DNA of 64,000 nucleotides, taken from NCBI GenBank assembly GCA_007922305.1, contig ML677334.1:55788720-55852719 (forward strand), in the 5' to 3' direction. Below, one piece after another: positions 1 to 10,831 of this stretch (position 1 is the stretch's first letter; each line of letters starts with the position of its first letter). Source of the stretch: Dermatemys mawii (lineage: Eukaryota > Chordata > Testudines > Dermatemydidae). The notes beneath the pieces were generated by a model, which was not told the DNA's origin, ran no database searches, and saw only the letters and a list, made by a program, of their open reading frames with translations. The translations under genes were made by a program, and so were the position numbers.

Positions 1-1169
1 TTAGCTTAAGTAGTTAGCACATATTATAAGGAACCAGTACTCCCACTCTCTCTCTCTCCCCAGGAGAAGTTGGTCTAATAAGAGATATTACCTAACTCCT
101 GTTGTCTCACTAATCTTCTGTACAACTACACTGCATACAAAACTGCATGGAGACATTTGTATTGGTCTGAAGTTTAAAAATAAACCTTTCAGTATAAAAT
201 CTGAACTGAAGGCCAGTTTGACTGAACAGGGACCAGCCTGGGGTTACATTCCAACAAGCAGGGATGAAAGCAATGCGGAACAGGCTGGTATAGCTTACTG
301 GTAAAAAGTGGCCACCTGTACTGGCTCCTACCATCTTACTTTAAAGGATTCTGCTTAAAGCGCTGCTGCAGCAGCACTTTAATGTCAGTGTTCCTTTTGC
401 GTCTTCCCCCATCGGCGGTCCTGCCAGGTCCCTACTGTGCCCCCCGGCAGGAGAGGGGCAAAAGGAGCAGCTGCCTTCTACCCGAGGCCCTGCTCTTTCC
501 TGGGGCGGGGAAGGAGAGAAGGGTGCAAAGCTGTCCCCTGTACCGGTAAGAGACAAATTTTACTTTCACCCCTGCAAACAAGCCAGTCCACAACAGAAAA
601 CTTGATTCCCCTGTGAAGCCTCACTCAACTGCTCACCAGAGCCACCTCTTGGGTACAGAAAATCAGGGCAACCGCTCCAAGCCTCACACTTTGGGGGGCC
701 CTGTGGGCCGGCTTGGTCAGTCCAGGAAGTGAGGGATTTATCACTTTTGCCCCAGCTCCCTCACTCCCCTAGGGATGGCCCTGCTGTTAGCACTGCATGA
801 GAATCAGCTTGTAAAAAATCCCACACCTAAGGTTTATGAATGAGAATGATAAGGGTAGCAGGACAAGTTTGTTTACAAAATCCATATAGTTCTTTATTTA
901 AAGGGCATCCCCACCAACATCCTACATGTTTTGTTTGCACAAACCCAGGTGGACGCCCCAGCAATATAAACAGTGTATATGAGTCCAGATAAAGATTGTG
1001 GCACATAAACTAAGCTCCTAGTGCCAGTAATGGGAGTAACAATGGTATTGCTGGTTAAAGATTGCAGAAGCAGGTAATATAATTCAGTGCAAAAAACTTT
1101 TAGGGATTATAATCCACAGTAAATACCTTAATTAAAACTAATATAGCATTTTACATATTCAAAATGCTT
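1..1169. other. Unassigned sequence, no gene seen
   Basis: No exon, RNA gene or repeat that I can name. A GC-richer patch at about 360-560 and 620-780 gives short chance reading frames only. The rest is AT-rich and ordinary in composition. Confidence 0.5.
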
Positions 1170-1350
1170 TGCAAAGATTATCTAACATTCTCAAAATAGC
1201 CCTGAGATGCAGGCAAGTTTTATTATCCCATTTGACAGACCAGGTAATTGAGGGAAAATGACTATTTTCTTAAGACCACACTATTGTTAAAGCCAGAATC
1301 AGCATTCAATAGGGCCAAATTCCCAGACCTGTGCTCCAAATACTAGTCTT
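1170..1350 (-). repeat. MIR SINE relic
   Basis: The stretch from about 1225 carries the reverse complement of the MIR core: a 'tatcccattt' start, a degraded 'gaggaaactgaggca' region (here 'ggtaattgagggaaa'), a degraded AGGTCAC region and an 'agccagaatc' segment. MIR is an ancient tRNA-derived SINE of amniotes, and the heavy divergence fits that age. Borders are approximate. Confidence 0.6.
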
Positions 1351-2175
1351 CATCTCTCTCCCCTTTAAGCATTTTACTGAAGTATTTGGCTTAAATTCTT
1401 AAGAGTATTTCCCAGAGCCCCCCACAGCCTCCTCCCACAACATTCTGTAAAAACTTCAGGGGGTTGAAAATATTTACTGCAGCTCCGTGCCAGATAACAC
1501 CAGCTGAATTTAAGATACTATACTGCCTTGCTCCTAGAATTACTTCAGCGTTTAATTTGCTAACTATTCACTGAAACTCAGTCTCATTACTCATTTACAG
1601 GCATAACCCCTTCATAGAGTAACAGTAGTGTATCCTTTCATTGTTTGCCCAGGTTAGCTACAGATGGTGTCCCAGGATCATTTTAATACCAGTCTTGGAG
1701 TGAAACCTCTGTTGAACATCATAAAGCAACTCAAGACAATCAAAGGTAAAATATTGTTTGCAATTGAAGTTTTCAGAGGGATTTAGCTAGGGAGAACATG
1801 CTTACCTAAAAGAGAACTTAGCCAGGGCTCCAGAGATAACACCAATTTAATATAAAAAGAGACAAATGGCCACAACTTTTTTTATGTTTTGTACACATAT
1901 GTTCCTTGAGGATTTCCCATACAAGAACAAACATGCTGATGCTGCTTAGCTTGTGTTGTGTGAACAGACAACGGCAGAAGATGGTGATATAGCCTCTCAA
2001 CTTCCAGTCCCTCCTTTACCTCCGGGATTTCTTGAGTTTTAATTCACTGTGGAGGCTACTAGCTCACAGAAGACCCTATGTGGTTTCTTGACTCTGCAGT
2101 AATGAAGTCTCACATGTTTCTTCAAGCTAACAATGGAGCCAACATTTTTTCTGGTGTTGTTATAGAAAGTCTTCC
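1351..2175. other. Unassigned sequence
   Basis: No reading frame or RNA fold that I can support. The 3' part (about 2050-2175) may already belong to the LTR that is clear from 2176, but I cannot align it to the second copy of that family near 49.9 kb. Confidence 0.4.
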
Positions 2176-2635
2176 ATGCTGCCATATTTACTCCTTATCA
2201 CCATTGTGACATTACCCCGGGTACAATCTGAACTGAGGAACAGCTCTGTTCTCCAACCTGGATTTCCTTTTACCTTACTTTGCTCTGAGAGCTACCACTC
2301 ATGGTCCACTCACATACAGCCTCCAGCATGTAAATCATTCCCAGCTATACTGTATGAGTGCTACAGTCAGCTATTCATGAATTACACTGCAGAGCAACAC
2401 TAGTAAATTCCTAGTCCAAGACTTTCCCCCAGAACTGTGTGTTTTGTGCTGCCCAGCCCTCTCCTCGACAACACAAGCTCATATAAAGTCCATCCTTTTA
2501 TTAATAGAAAATGACATGCAGAAATCCTGTTATTCCAAATGAAGTTTCCCAAGTATTTCAGTCCAAACACACTAATTTAGATAAAACAATAGAACAAATT
2601 TAACAACCTAAAATAGGTAGATTTTAAGTGATGAC
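2176..2635 (-). mobile_element. LTR family A, first fragment
   Basis: Read on the minus strand this segment matches 49,460-49,895 over most of its length, including the region after the polyadenylation signal. It stops abruptly at 2635 inside the stretch reading 'ttttaagtgat', and the family continues at 4011. The break is filled by a second LTR. The minus-strand direction is inferred from the intact AATAAA of the plus-strand copy. The small reading frames in it are not related to a known protein. Confidence 0.65.
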
Positions 2636-2772
2636 CCAGTAGATGTTGGCTGCGTGAGTGTTCTCTCTGTATGTTGTCCCAGCTCTGCGCAGATAGCTGG
2701 CACAGCAGACCTTGATCAAACTGCCCAATGAGACCACAAGACCGGTTTCAGAAGCAAAGGCCCTCAGGCAGA

Positions 2773-2778
2773 TTTATT
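2773..2778 (-). promoter_or_regulatory. Polyadenylation signal of LTR B
   Basis: AATAAA on the minus strand, about 140 bp downstream of the TATA-like box at 2916-2921 of the same LTR. The spacing suits an LTR R region. Confidence 0.4.
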
Positions 2779-3112
2779 GTCAACAAACCATGGTCCTAAT
2801 GCCCTGGGTCAATGGTTACAGGTACAAGAACACAATGCAATGGACTCAGCTAAGTGAAGGGCAGGACTTTCCATTCCCCCTTGACTGGCCAAAAACCCTC
2901 CCTCTGAGACTCCATTTTATACACTGATACAAAGAAGTTACGTATTGCCCTTCTGACAGAGTTATTTACTGCCCCCTGACATGGTTTGTTATCACCCATT
3001 ACCTTGTACATGTTGATTCGATCAAAACATCTCTGTCAAACTGTCATCCTGAACTTACCTTCAGTAAGTGTGTCCTTGTATCATCTTCGGGGATTGTGTT
3101 TGTAACATAGTT

Positions 3113-3731
3113 AAGGGGTGGGCAAACTATGGCCCACATCTGGCCCGCGGGACCATCCTGCTCAGCCCCTGAGCTCCCAGCCAGAGAGGGTACCCCCAGC
3201 CCCTCCCGCACCAATCCCCTCCCCTGGAGCCACACCTCCACGCAGGCAGTGCTCCGGGGGACAGGGCTCTGAGCTCCTGCGGGGCAGTGTGTCTGGCTCC
3301 ACACAGCTGCCAAACACGCTGCTCTGAGTGGCATGATGAGGGGGTCAGGAGGTTGGAAAGTGGGAGGGAAGTACCAGGTGGCAGCCAGGGGCCGAGGGAG
3401 TTGGATAGGGCATGTCAGGGGGATTGTCAGGGGGTGGAGGTAGATGGGGTCAGGGCAGTCAGGGGGCAGGGAGCAGGGGGGCTTAGATGAGGGTGGGTTG
3501 TCAGGGGGATGGTTCGGGGAGGGGGTCTCTGAAGGGGCAGTCAGGGGACAAGGAATGGGGTGGGTGGATGGGTCGGTGGTTCTGAAGAGAGCAGTTAGGG
3601 GCCGGGAAGTGGGAGAGGGTAGAGTGGCGGGGGGCAGGCTGTTTGGGGAGGCACAGCCTTCCCTACCTGGCTCTCCATACAATTTTGCAACCCCAATGTG
3701 GCCCTTGGGCCAAAAAGTTTGCCAACCCCTG
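3113..3731. mobile_element. Non-autonomous hAT element (MITE), GC-rich core
   Basis: The terminal inverted repeats read 'aaggggtgggcaaac' at the left and, inverted, 'caggggttggcaaac' at the right. The 8-bp flanks are ACATAGTT (3105-3112) and GCATAGTT (3732-3739), a 7/8 match of the length typical of hAT transposases. The core is rich in GGG runs on the plus strand and CCC runs on the minus strand. That composition alone creates the long open frame at 3044-3784 on the minus strand, whose product is proline-rich and without a domain. Confidence 0.75.
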
Positions 3732-4010
3732 GCATAGTTGGTATTGGGGTATTCTGGTACCACCCTTTTCAAATGTGTTTTCATGAGTGTTCTGTGTCTA
3801 ATATTTCTTCAGAATGCATATGTTTTTGCAACATCACCCCTATTCTTGCCAGATTCTGTGAACTGCATGCAGGACAAGCCTGACTTCTGTTCACAGCCTG
3901 ATTTTTACTAGCTTTGCTTTATATTAGCAGGGCTCAACCATTACTTTATTTCAGGCCTCACACCGGCTTCTGATACAAGGGCTTATGTCTCAGGCTCCCT
4001 TTCTACTACA

Positions 4011-4358
4011 ACGACATGTAATGAGGCATAAAAGTCAGGATTGGTTAAAGAAAATAAAAGTAAAATGCAACTAATACCTAACTTAACAAGCTAAGTGAAT
4101 TCAAAACAAAGGTCTCTCTCACCACATGCGTCAACAGTCTTACTGACTGAATTCCTTTCAGTCAGGATCCCTCCTCCAGTCCAAAGCAGTTTCTTTTATT
4201 CTTCAGGTGTTGTGGAGGCTATGGGTAGAGAGAAAGGGAGGAATCATTTGGGGCACCTCCTCTCTCCTTGGTATAGTTCTTTTTCTTCTTTGATAATCAT
4301 CTCCAGCTGAGGTTCAGAAGATGGAAAGTCTGTGTGAATCAGGACGTCCAGCTGTTTC
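4011..4358 (-). mobile_element. LTR family A, second fragment
   Basis: It continues the LTR broken at 2635. On the minus strand it matches 49,285-49,460 closely, for example the shared strings 'gggatcctgactgaa' and 'acttttatgcctcatta'. It ends where the hAT terminus begins at 4359, so the 5' end of this LTR (TGTGACAAT in the 49-kb copy) is missing or lies beyond the hAT insertion. Confidence 0.65.
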
Positions 4359-5100
4359 CAGGGCCAGCCCACAACATTTTGGCACCTGAGGTGGGAAGCT
4401 CAAATGATGCTCCCAGGCCCCCTCGCTTGGGTCAAAACTTTGAAAATTTTCAATTCTGCCTTCTTCCTGTTCTACTCCTCTCACGGTACTGCTCTGCCAT
4501 CTACCCCAATAAAGGAGAATAAACAACAAAATGCCTTGTTCAAATATTTTAAGTAACACTTAACTTTCAAACACCTGAACAGAAAATGTAACTTTTCTTG
4601 TCTGCATAGTAAACACTGGCACTTTTATTTGTTTGAATAATCAAAGTGGTGTTTTCCGTGCCTTCTTGGTCGCAAAGATTTGAACTGCTTCCTGAACATC
4701 CACTGTCTGGGCCAGCTCGTGCTCTATCGAGATGGTTGCAAGGCCAACCAGCCACTCCTGTGTCATTGTGGAGCGTAGATGTATTTTTATTAACTTCAGT
4801 TTGGAGAAGCTGCATTCTCTACTGGCAACTGTTACAGGATGTGTTAGAAGTATGTGCAGAACAACAAAAGCATTTGAAAAGAGGATGGGCATCTTATTTG
4901 TGCTCATATATTCCAGAATAGCCTTTGGAGTTGATCCTGATGAAATGTATCTTGAAAGGGCCTTCAGTTCATCACCTAAATCACTCGCATCAATATTGTA
5001 CATGTCATCATGTATCAACACTAGTGCCCTGCTGGTGTAGGTCTTTTTCAGGGATAGTCAGGGTCGGCGCTACCCATTAGGTGACCTAAGGATCATGGTC
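4359..5100 (-). mobile_element. hAT transposon fragment
   Basis: The left terminus at 4359 reads 'cagggccagccc', a hAT-like TIR. A second terminus-like sequence, 'cagggtcggcgc', starts at 5059, but it points the same way instead of inverted. So the right end is rearranged, or belongs to another copy. No 8-bp target duplication could be read. Between them lies a transposase C-terminus relic on the minus strand. About 700 bp remains of what is usually a 3-kb element. Confidence 0.55.
4641..5021 (-). pseudogene. hAT transposase C-terminal (dimerisation) domain relic
   Basis: This 126-codon open stretch ends in the hATC dimerisation domain. Residues about 56-104 carry the family hallmarks: an L-x-x-x-PVTVAS-like block, then SFSKLKLIK, then LRSTM-x-QE-x-L and a short 'ATISIE' helix. 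The domain holds transposase subunits together in the nucleus during excision and integration. The zinc-finger BED domain and most of the RNase H-like catalytic core are absent, so the fragment cannot transpose. Sequence style is closest to the transposases related to domesticated ZMYM/ZBED-like vertebrate proteins. A domesticated exon is conceivable, but there are no splice sites or continuation that I can support. Confidence 0.7.
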
Positions 5101-7164
5101 ATTGCTGGATCATGGTCTGGTCACAGAACAGAGGCAAAACCCACAAATTATAGTGAAACCTGCCAAAATGACAGATCAAATTATTCAATATGAAAATAGC
5201 TATTGTTTTGCAATAAAAAACAGTTCAAACCTATTTAAAACTGTTGTTCGAGTAGACTGCCAGATCAGCCCCACAGCAGCAGAAGTGAGGAAGAAAGTGC
5301 AAGAAGAAACTAATAGCTGCTGCTACTCAGTACTATCATCTATGTAAGCTCTGGTTCACCTCCCTTCCTCCAAATCTCAGAAATCACAGGATCTGAGACT
5401 GGCTGTAGCAAAGCACTAGTCTTAATTGAGCCTGCCATATGGCCCAGGTTTTAATTTAGCAGTTCTCAAAGTTTTCAGCAAAGCAGGTTCAGCTATTCCC
5501 TAACCCAACCATCTACCTATATATAAAAACCAAAGGTGTCATATGTTTTTATAAAACATTTTTAGAAAACTTGAAACCTTTGACTCAAGTAGCACCCATG
5601 ATTAGAAAATGTGTCTGTAGGGCCTGATCCTTTTCCAATGGAGTTTACTCCAGCAAATCACCAGGGTAAGTCACATGGATGCAAGTTGAGTTTTACCCAA
5701 TGTAGTCGCTGCACTGGTGCATGTGCACCCGCGTAGCTACATTAACAGTGTTGATTTCCCCCATCCAAGACAGACAAGCCCTGCGTGAGGAAATGTGAAT
5801 CTGGTGGTATACTCTGCTTCAGGACGCACACTGTAAATCAAAATTTTATTCCTTTTTTAAAAGTTTCCTTGAGTGTTAAGTTTTCAGCTAGTCTATGTAG
5901 AATATAAATCTACTTGTAACATTTTCTTTTGTTGTTTGCTGGTGGTTAACAAGTCTGCACAAAAGAAAAGTCCCATAAGAATCCCTTTTTCAGAAATATT
6001 GCATGATAAAAGAGATCAGGAGAAATACCTCTTCCTCCCTCAGTCAAAAGCCTAAAATTTGACTCTATCAAGCAATGCTACAGCATTAGGAACATCCAGC
6101 CCAATAGCATTTCAGCCTCAAAAATATTCACCCATTAATTCACATATTGAAGGGACCATCAAAGCCCCTCAGCAAGAACTGCTATTGTCTGCTCCTTCAA
6201 ATATATCTATTGATTCAAATGAGGTTTGTTCTCTTCAGTGGAGAAACCTTCATATTTAAAATGCCTGAAAGCTTTCCGATCAAATAGTTGTGTAGATAGA
6301 CTAATCTAATGGACTCCAATTTCTTAAGGAGACCTCAAATGGCCTTCTCTCTGGTCTCTGTTCTTTAGGTTGATGTGTCTACTGCCCTACAGTCCTCTAA
6401 GGCTCTTCTTTGGAGGATAAATGATACCTACTGCCCTGATGGAAACAGTCTCAGCTGGACTGTGGCTAGAGACCTAAATCATGCAGAGATATGGTATTCT
6501 GAAGCAGAAAATGCCCCCATTGGAGGAAGTCCTCTCCAAAAAAATCCTGTGAAGACGGGGAGGCAGCAGCTTTACCAGGGCTCCTTCTTTCTCCTTAGAA
6601 GTGAGGTTTGAAGGCCACTACCTCATCCACCAAAAACTTTTAAGTTAATAATTGGATTCCTTAAGTACGATAAGGAGGCTTTCTTTTGAAAGAAGGCCTA
6701 GGTCAACCAGAATCATCCTCTGGTAGCCAATACCCTTTGTCTTCATTTGTAAAACTAGGTAAAAGCTCAGCTGAAAACCAGGACTCATTCATTTCCCCCA
6801 GGAAGCTCAAAAGAAGGACTGATTTCCTAGTGCTTTTGAATTTCACTGTAAGAGCTGGGCACCACTATCATTCTCTAGTTTGTATTCTGGGAAAAGGAAA
6901 TGTTTGTCTTTGTTTTCCAAAAAATACCTTACCATAATCTTAGCTCTCTGTAATGTCTTAGAAGGATCAAGGTATACTTTTAGCGCACATTGCAAAGAAT
7001 CAGAGACAGTTCCTTTAGTGTTTCATGTACTAGTGCTGTTAGTGATCACACAGAGTTAAACACATGAACTTCTACAATGTTTGGATTAAATACTGTAAAA
7101 AGCATTCTTGAAACCCTCAGCAGAAACATCCTTCATGCATGCCTTTCCATTTTGATTGAAGGAA
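5101..7164. other. Unassigned sequence
   Basis: No gene seen. The phrase 'gggcctgatcc' near 5620, with 'aatggagttta' following, resembles a common palindromic amniote repeat, but only one arm is present. Open frames of 60-83 codons have no recognisable domain. Confidence 0.45.
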
Positions 7165-7180
7165 CATTTTAACAGATTGT

Positions 7181-7395
7181 CAAGAATCAGAGGGGTAGCC
7201 GTGTTAGTCTGGAATTGCAGAAGAGACAAAGAGTTCTGTGGCACCTTAAAGACTAACTAAAATTTTAGAGCATAAGCTTTTGTGGGTTAATACCCACTTC
7301 GTCGGGGCATGCATCCGACGAAGTGGGTATTAACCCACGAAAGCTTATGCTCTAAAATTTTAGTTAGTCTTTAAGGTGCCACAGGGCTCTTTGTC
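7181..7395 (+). mobile_element. Foldback retroelement, Penelope-like (copy 1)
   Basis: A 16-bp perfect target duplication (7165-7180 and 7395-7410) flanks a 5' lead, 'aggggtagccgtgttag', and two inverted arms of about 81 bp (7225-7305 and 7315-7395) separated by 9 bp. Long duplications of variable length point to target-primed retrotransposition, not to a cut-and-paste transposon. Inverted partial copies and hammerhead motifs in the terminal repeats are known for Penelope-like elements. The right arm shows such a motif. There is no coding capacity. The family name is inference; a tRNA-derived SINE was considered but no B box is present. Confidence 0.55.
7315..7352 (+). ncRNA. Hammerhead-ribozyme-like core, probably inactive
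   Basis: In order: CCGACGA (7315-7321, consensus CUGANGA), one extra A, a 6-bp stem with ATTA loop (GTGGGT 7323-7328 / ACCCAC 7333-7338), GAAA (7339-7342), a mini-hairpin GC-TTAT-GC, then T-C at the expected cleavage position (7351-7352). This follows the hammerhead order of core, stem II, GAAA, stem III and NUH. The second core base is C where U is required, and an A is extra before stem II. So this copy is expected to be inactive, if the family ever was active. Confidence 0.4.
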
Positions 7396-7410
7396 ATTTT
7401 AACAGATTGT

Positions 7411-8758
7411 CTCCACCATAGACGTGGACTCTGCATTTCTCAGCTACAGCTGACTGCACTAATGCATTACACAGATAAAAAAAAGTTTTATCATCTTTTA
7501 CACAGCCACTAAAGTCAGAAAAGTAAAATCTGTGTATGCCCTTTAGTCATTACATGTCCCCTGTATGCCTGTGTATTAGTATGTCCTCATCTTGCAGTAC
7601 CTCCCTATCATAGGCGTGCACACAGGGTGTGCCGGGTGTGCCCAGACACACCCTAATGTCTCAAAAAATTGGCTTTCAATGCAGAGTGCGGCGCCTTTAA
7701 AATAAATAAATAAATAAATTAAAGTCCTTGGGTGCACACCCTAACAAAATGTGCTGCTCACACCTGTGCTCCTTATCTCCGGCAACAACACTGCACAGTG
7801 TCCTCTTCTCCCTTCAACCTATGGTGGCCTGTCCGACTGCCTCTTCTCCTGACTTGCCTTCTGGGTGTTACAAATCTAAACGTCTTCTGGGTAACATATA
7901 GTTCAAATGAAAGTCCAAACAAGTTTTCAACCTACTGCCCTTCTGCCTCCTCAGGCTTCACTGTAATTCCCTTGTTGAAGAAGAATGACCTGTTCCTGTA
8001 GCAGTCTTCCTCCATCATCACCTCACTGTTAAACCCTATCCCAGTGCTTATCTCCACCAGAAAGAGCAGTGTTCTCTATAGTCTCTCCCCTTTGGAGCTC
8101 CCTCAGTCTTCTTACAAGGCCTACCTCTGCCTCCTCTGGCTAGAAGGCAATTAGTTACTCACCCTTCCCCCTCCATGTGTAGAGCATGACTACTTGGGAT
8201 TCCTTCTCTTGCCTAACTGGTGATAGGGGCTAAACCCCATCACAGTCAGACACAACAAATTCTCTCACTCCAGCAGCACTCTAGGTAGTAAGATAAGTTC
8301 TATTCTGATTCTATACCTGTTGACAAGGTGACTTTATAGATGGACAATGTGATATGTGGGGCAGAGTGTGCCTATAAAGTGACTTTCAGTCTGTTGAAGG
8401 AAGACACTGCACCATTAAATATGTAATCCCTGCATTAGGATTCCACTGCCATCTGAAATGCCCTAAATACTGGGAATAAAAGCAGGGCAGAAATATGAAG
8501 GCATGACAGTCCAGCAGCTGCCCTGAAGTCACACATAAAATTCTAAATTCCTGTGAAGAAGACCGAATGCAATAAAAGATTATATTGTTTGGTTATCCAC
8601 ACAGGATCATTTTATGTGGTGAATGTTTACATTGCTTACTAGAAATGATAACATTCTGAACCCACTTGAAGAACTTAGCTTCAAAAGTCTAATTGAAGCC
8701 TAGGATGTTATTGGGCTAGCATACACTGTGGGGGTGGTGGGAGGAACAGAAACACAGC
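7411..8758. other. Unassigned sequence with a small repeat
   Basis: No gene seen. A segment at about 7610-7790 starting 'taggcgtgcacacagg' looks like an interspersed repeat end and holds a short AAAT tract (7700-7719). The remainder is unremarkable. Confidence 0.4.
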
Positions 8759-8760
8759 TA

Positions 8761-8880
8761 GAGTTGCCAAGCCTCCAGGGATTGTCCTGAAGTCTCCAGG
8801 AATTAAAGATTCATTTTTAATTAAAGGTTATGTCATGTGATGAAACCTTCAGGAATACGTCCAACCATAATCGGCAACTC
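8761..8880. mobile_element. Short MITE with TA duplication
   Basis: The ends are GAGTTGCC and its inverse GGCAACTC, flanked by TA on both sides (8759-8760, 8881-8882). It is 120 bp with a palindromic AT-rich centre ('ttaattaaag'). TA duplication fits mariner/Tc1-type mobilisation. No coding sequence. Confidence 0.65.
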
Positions 8881-8882
8881 TA

Positions 8883-10526
8883 AGTAGAGAGGGAAAGTCC
8901 AGTAAAGCAAAAACAGGTAGAATGAAAAAACAGATTGTGTAATGGAGCAGAGTCAGGAAGAGAGAATTGCTAATGAAAATATAGATACAGTCAGCCTGAT
9001 TCTCAATTGCCAGGTACTTTCTATAGTCATTTCCATGCGGCAAAGTGGGTGTACACCTCTATCATTCTGCATCCGCTTCACACTGGGATAAGCGACTGCA
9101 CAAGGTGCAACCCAGTGAAGAATCCAAGTATGCGTGCCTTATATAGGACCTGTGTTTGTGCTAGCCTAAGTTTGGAAGGCTTTTTAATTTTGTTTTGGTT
9201 TTTTTATGCTACCTATAATTCATAGTACAGGCTTCCTTTTCGCTAGAAGCTGAACAAAAAATTCGAATCACCCTGGAGGGTGCAAAACTGAGGGGGAACT
9301 TTAACAACTGATTTCTGCCAACTTCCTAGATCCTCTCACAGCTGGATTTCAGACCTGGATATAGCGCTGAGATAGCACCCATTGCTCTAATGAATCACCT
9401 CTTTTTAGACATGAACAGTAGACTAGATACATTAGCAAATTCATTAGATCTGTCAGCAGGGTTTGACTGAGTTCAGAGACGACACCTAACTGTTGATAGT
9501 GGCCGGGTGGGGGGAAACAATTTCAAGGTTCAGTCACCCCCAAAAAAACCTGAATCATGCCCTCCCACTCCAGCAGCCACCATCTTAGCTTCAGTCTCCC
9601 CTTTTGGAAAGCAGCAGCCCCTCTCTGCAGTGCCCATCTGTTGCTCCTGCCTCTCCCCACGGGGTGCAGCTCAGCTTGCCCAGCTTCTGAGGTCAGTTGA
9701 CTGGCTCAGCTCTGCCAGCTGCTGTGCAGGGAGAGGGCCTGGCAGCACCATGTGACTGAGAAGGGCCAACTCTGAGTCAACAGGAAACCCACATGCAGGA
9801 GTAGGGCAGCCTTTTTCTGAGCCCCTGGAGGATGGCCCCCCCAGCTAGGGGCTCCTGCACATTAGCCACCCTGTGGCCCTAATTAAATCTCCCCGCCTCT
9901 CACGGATCTCTATGCAAGGCCCAAACAAACACTGGGGCAGGCAGCAGGCCCCACAGGCCAGCAGTGATCCCCTGGAAGGCCCAGCCCTGAAATCCTTGGG
10001 CAGGTGTGGAATTCCCCCCCCCCCCAACAAATGGCTCATTGGCCTGGCTGGAGGGGTGCTGTGGGTCAGTGCCAGCGTAAGCCAGGCCTGCAAAAGGGGA
10101 AGACAAAGAGGGTGCAGCTTGCTTTTGCTGGTGTCTGTTTTGAAATAAACTACGGTGCAGTCACATATTTTGAACCCACGCCTCACAATATATATATAAA
10201 ACCTGGAAGAAATCTGGGGAGGGCAGCACGTGATCCTGTGTGCCCCCATGCCTACCATGATGTGTTTCTGATTCGCCTGAGATCTGACAGAGACAGACAG
10301 AATTGCACCTTGTTGTCTCAGACAGACCTTAGAGAGAGTGGTGTGCAATTCCATATTGGCTCAGTCCTATGCATGTCCTGATATATACAAAATTCCTAGA
10401 AGAGATTGTGAGACAAAAGGCACTTAAATGCCAGGAGCATGCATTGATATTGAACTCCACATCTCCTTCATAGCAAACACAGCTATCATTACAAACTAGC
10501 TTTCCCAGTGCTACAGCAAGATACTC
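8883..10526. other. Unassigned sequence, partly GC-rich
   Basis: No gene seen. The segment 9500-10,090 is GC-richer and yields several overlapping open frames on both strands. They have no shared codon bias or domain. A run of C (about 10,014-10,024) interrupts it. Confidence 0.4.
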
Positions 10527-10529
10527 TAA

Positions 10530-10828
10530 GCACTTGCTTGTCTACATTTACTGTGGGGCTGATGAGCAGTGATTGATGCATTGGTGGTCAATTTAGTGGG
10601 TCTAGTGAAGACCCAGTAAACTGACCCCAGTTTGCTCTCCCGTCAACTACAGCACTCCATCAGATCGAGAAGAGTATTGGGAGTCAATGGGAGAGCTTCT
10701 CCCGTTGATGTCGCATAGTGTGGACCCTGCAGTAAGTAGATCTAAGCTATGGCGATTTGAGTTAAGCTATTCACATAACTCAAATTGCATAGCTTAGGTC
10801 GAATTTCCCTTGTAGTGTAGACAAGGCC
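10530..10828. mobile_element. PIF/Harbinger-like MITE
   Basis: TAA flanks both ends (10527-10529, 10829-10831). The right terminus reads, inverted, GGCCTTGTCTACACTA; the left is a degraded version ('cacttgcttgtctac'). A 3-bp TWA duplication is the Harbinger signature. Internally 10743-10764 and 10776-10796 form a near-perfect stem of about 20 bp with an 11-base loop. Confidence 0.65.
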
Positions 10829-10831
10829 TAA

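Larger units (their letters stand above)
2636..4010 (-). mobile_element. Solo LTR, family B, inserted into LTR A
   Basis: The minus-strand start at 4010 reads TGTAGTAG and the other end at 2636 keeps a degraded matching terminus. Flanks at 2631-2635 (ATGAC) and 4011-4015 (ACGAC) are a 4/5-matching target duplication, and joining the outer flanks restores the order seen in LTR A at 49.4 kb. On the minus strand a TATA-like TATAAA (2916-2921) lies upstream of AATAAA (2773-2778), as expected for U3-R-U5. No internal coding region follows, so it is a solo LTR. It contains a hAT MITE (3113-3731). Confidence 0.6.

Noticed and set aside
3044..3784. Longest open frame (246 codons, minus strand), proline-rich
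   Set aside because: It lies almost wholly within a hAT MITE with a CCC-rich core. The low-complexity product has no domain, and the frame crosses both element borders.
7181..7395. Interpretation as a CRISPR-like or Harbinger MITE palindrome
   Set aside because: There is one inverted pair, not an array, and the 16-bp target duplication excludes a TWA-duplicating MITE.
9845..10354. 169-codon frame on the minus strand with overlapping plus-strand frames
   Set aside because: GC-rich local composition opens several frames on both strands; no domain, splice sites or start context support a gene.
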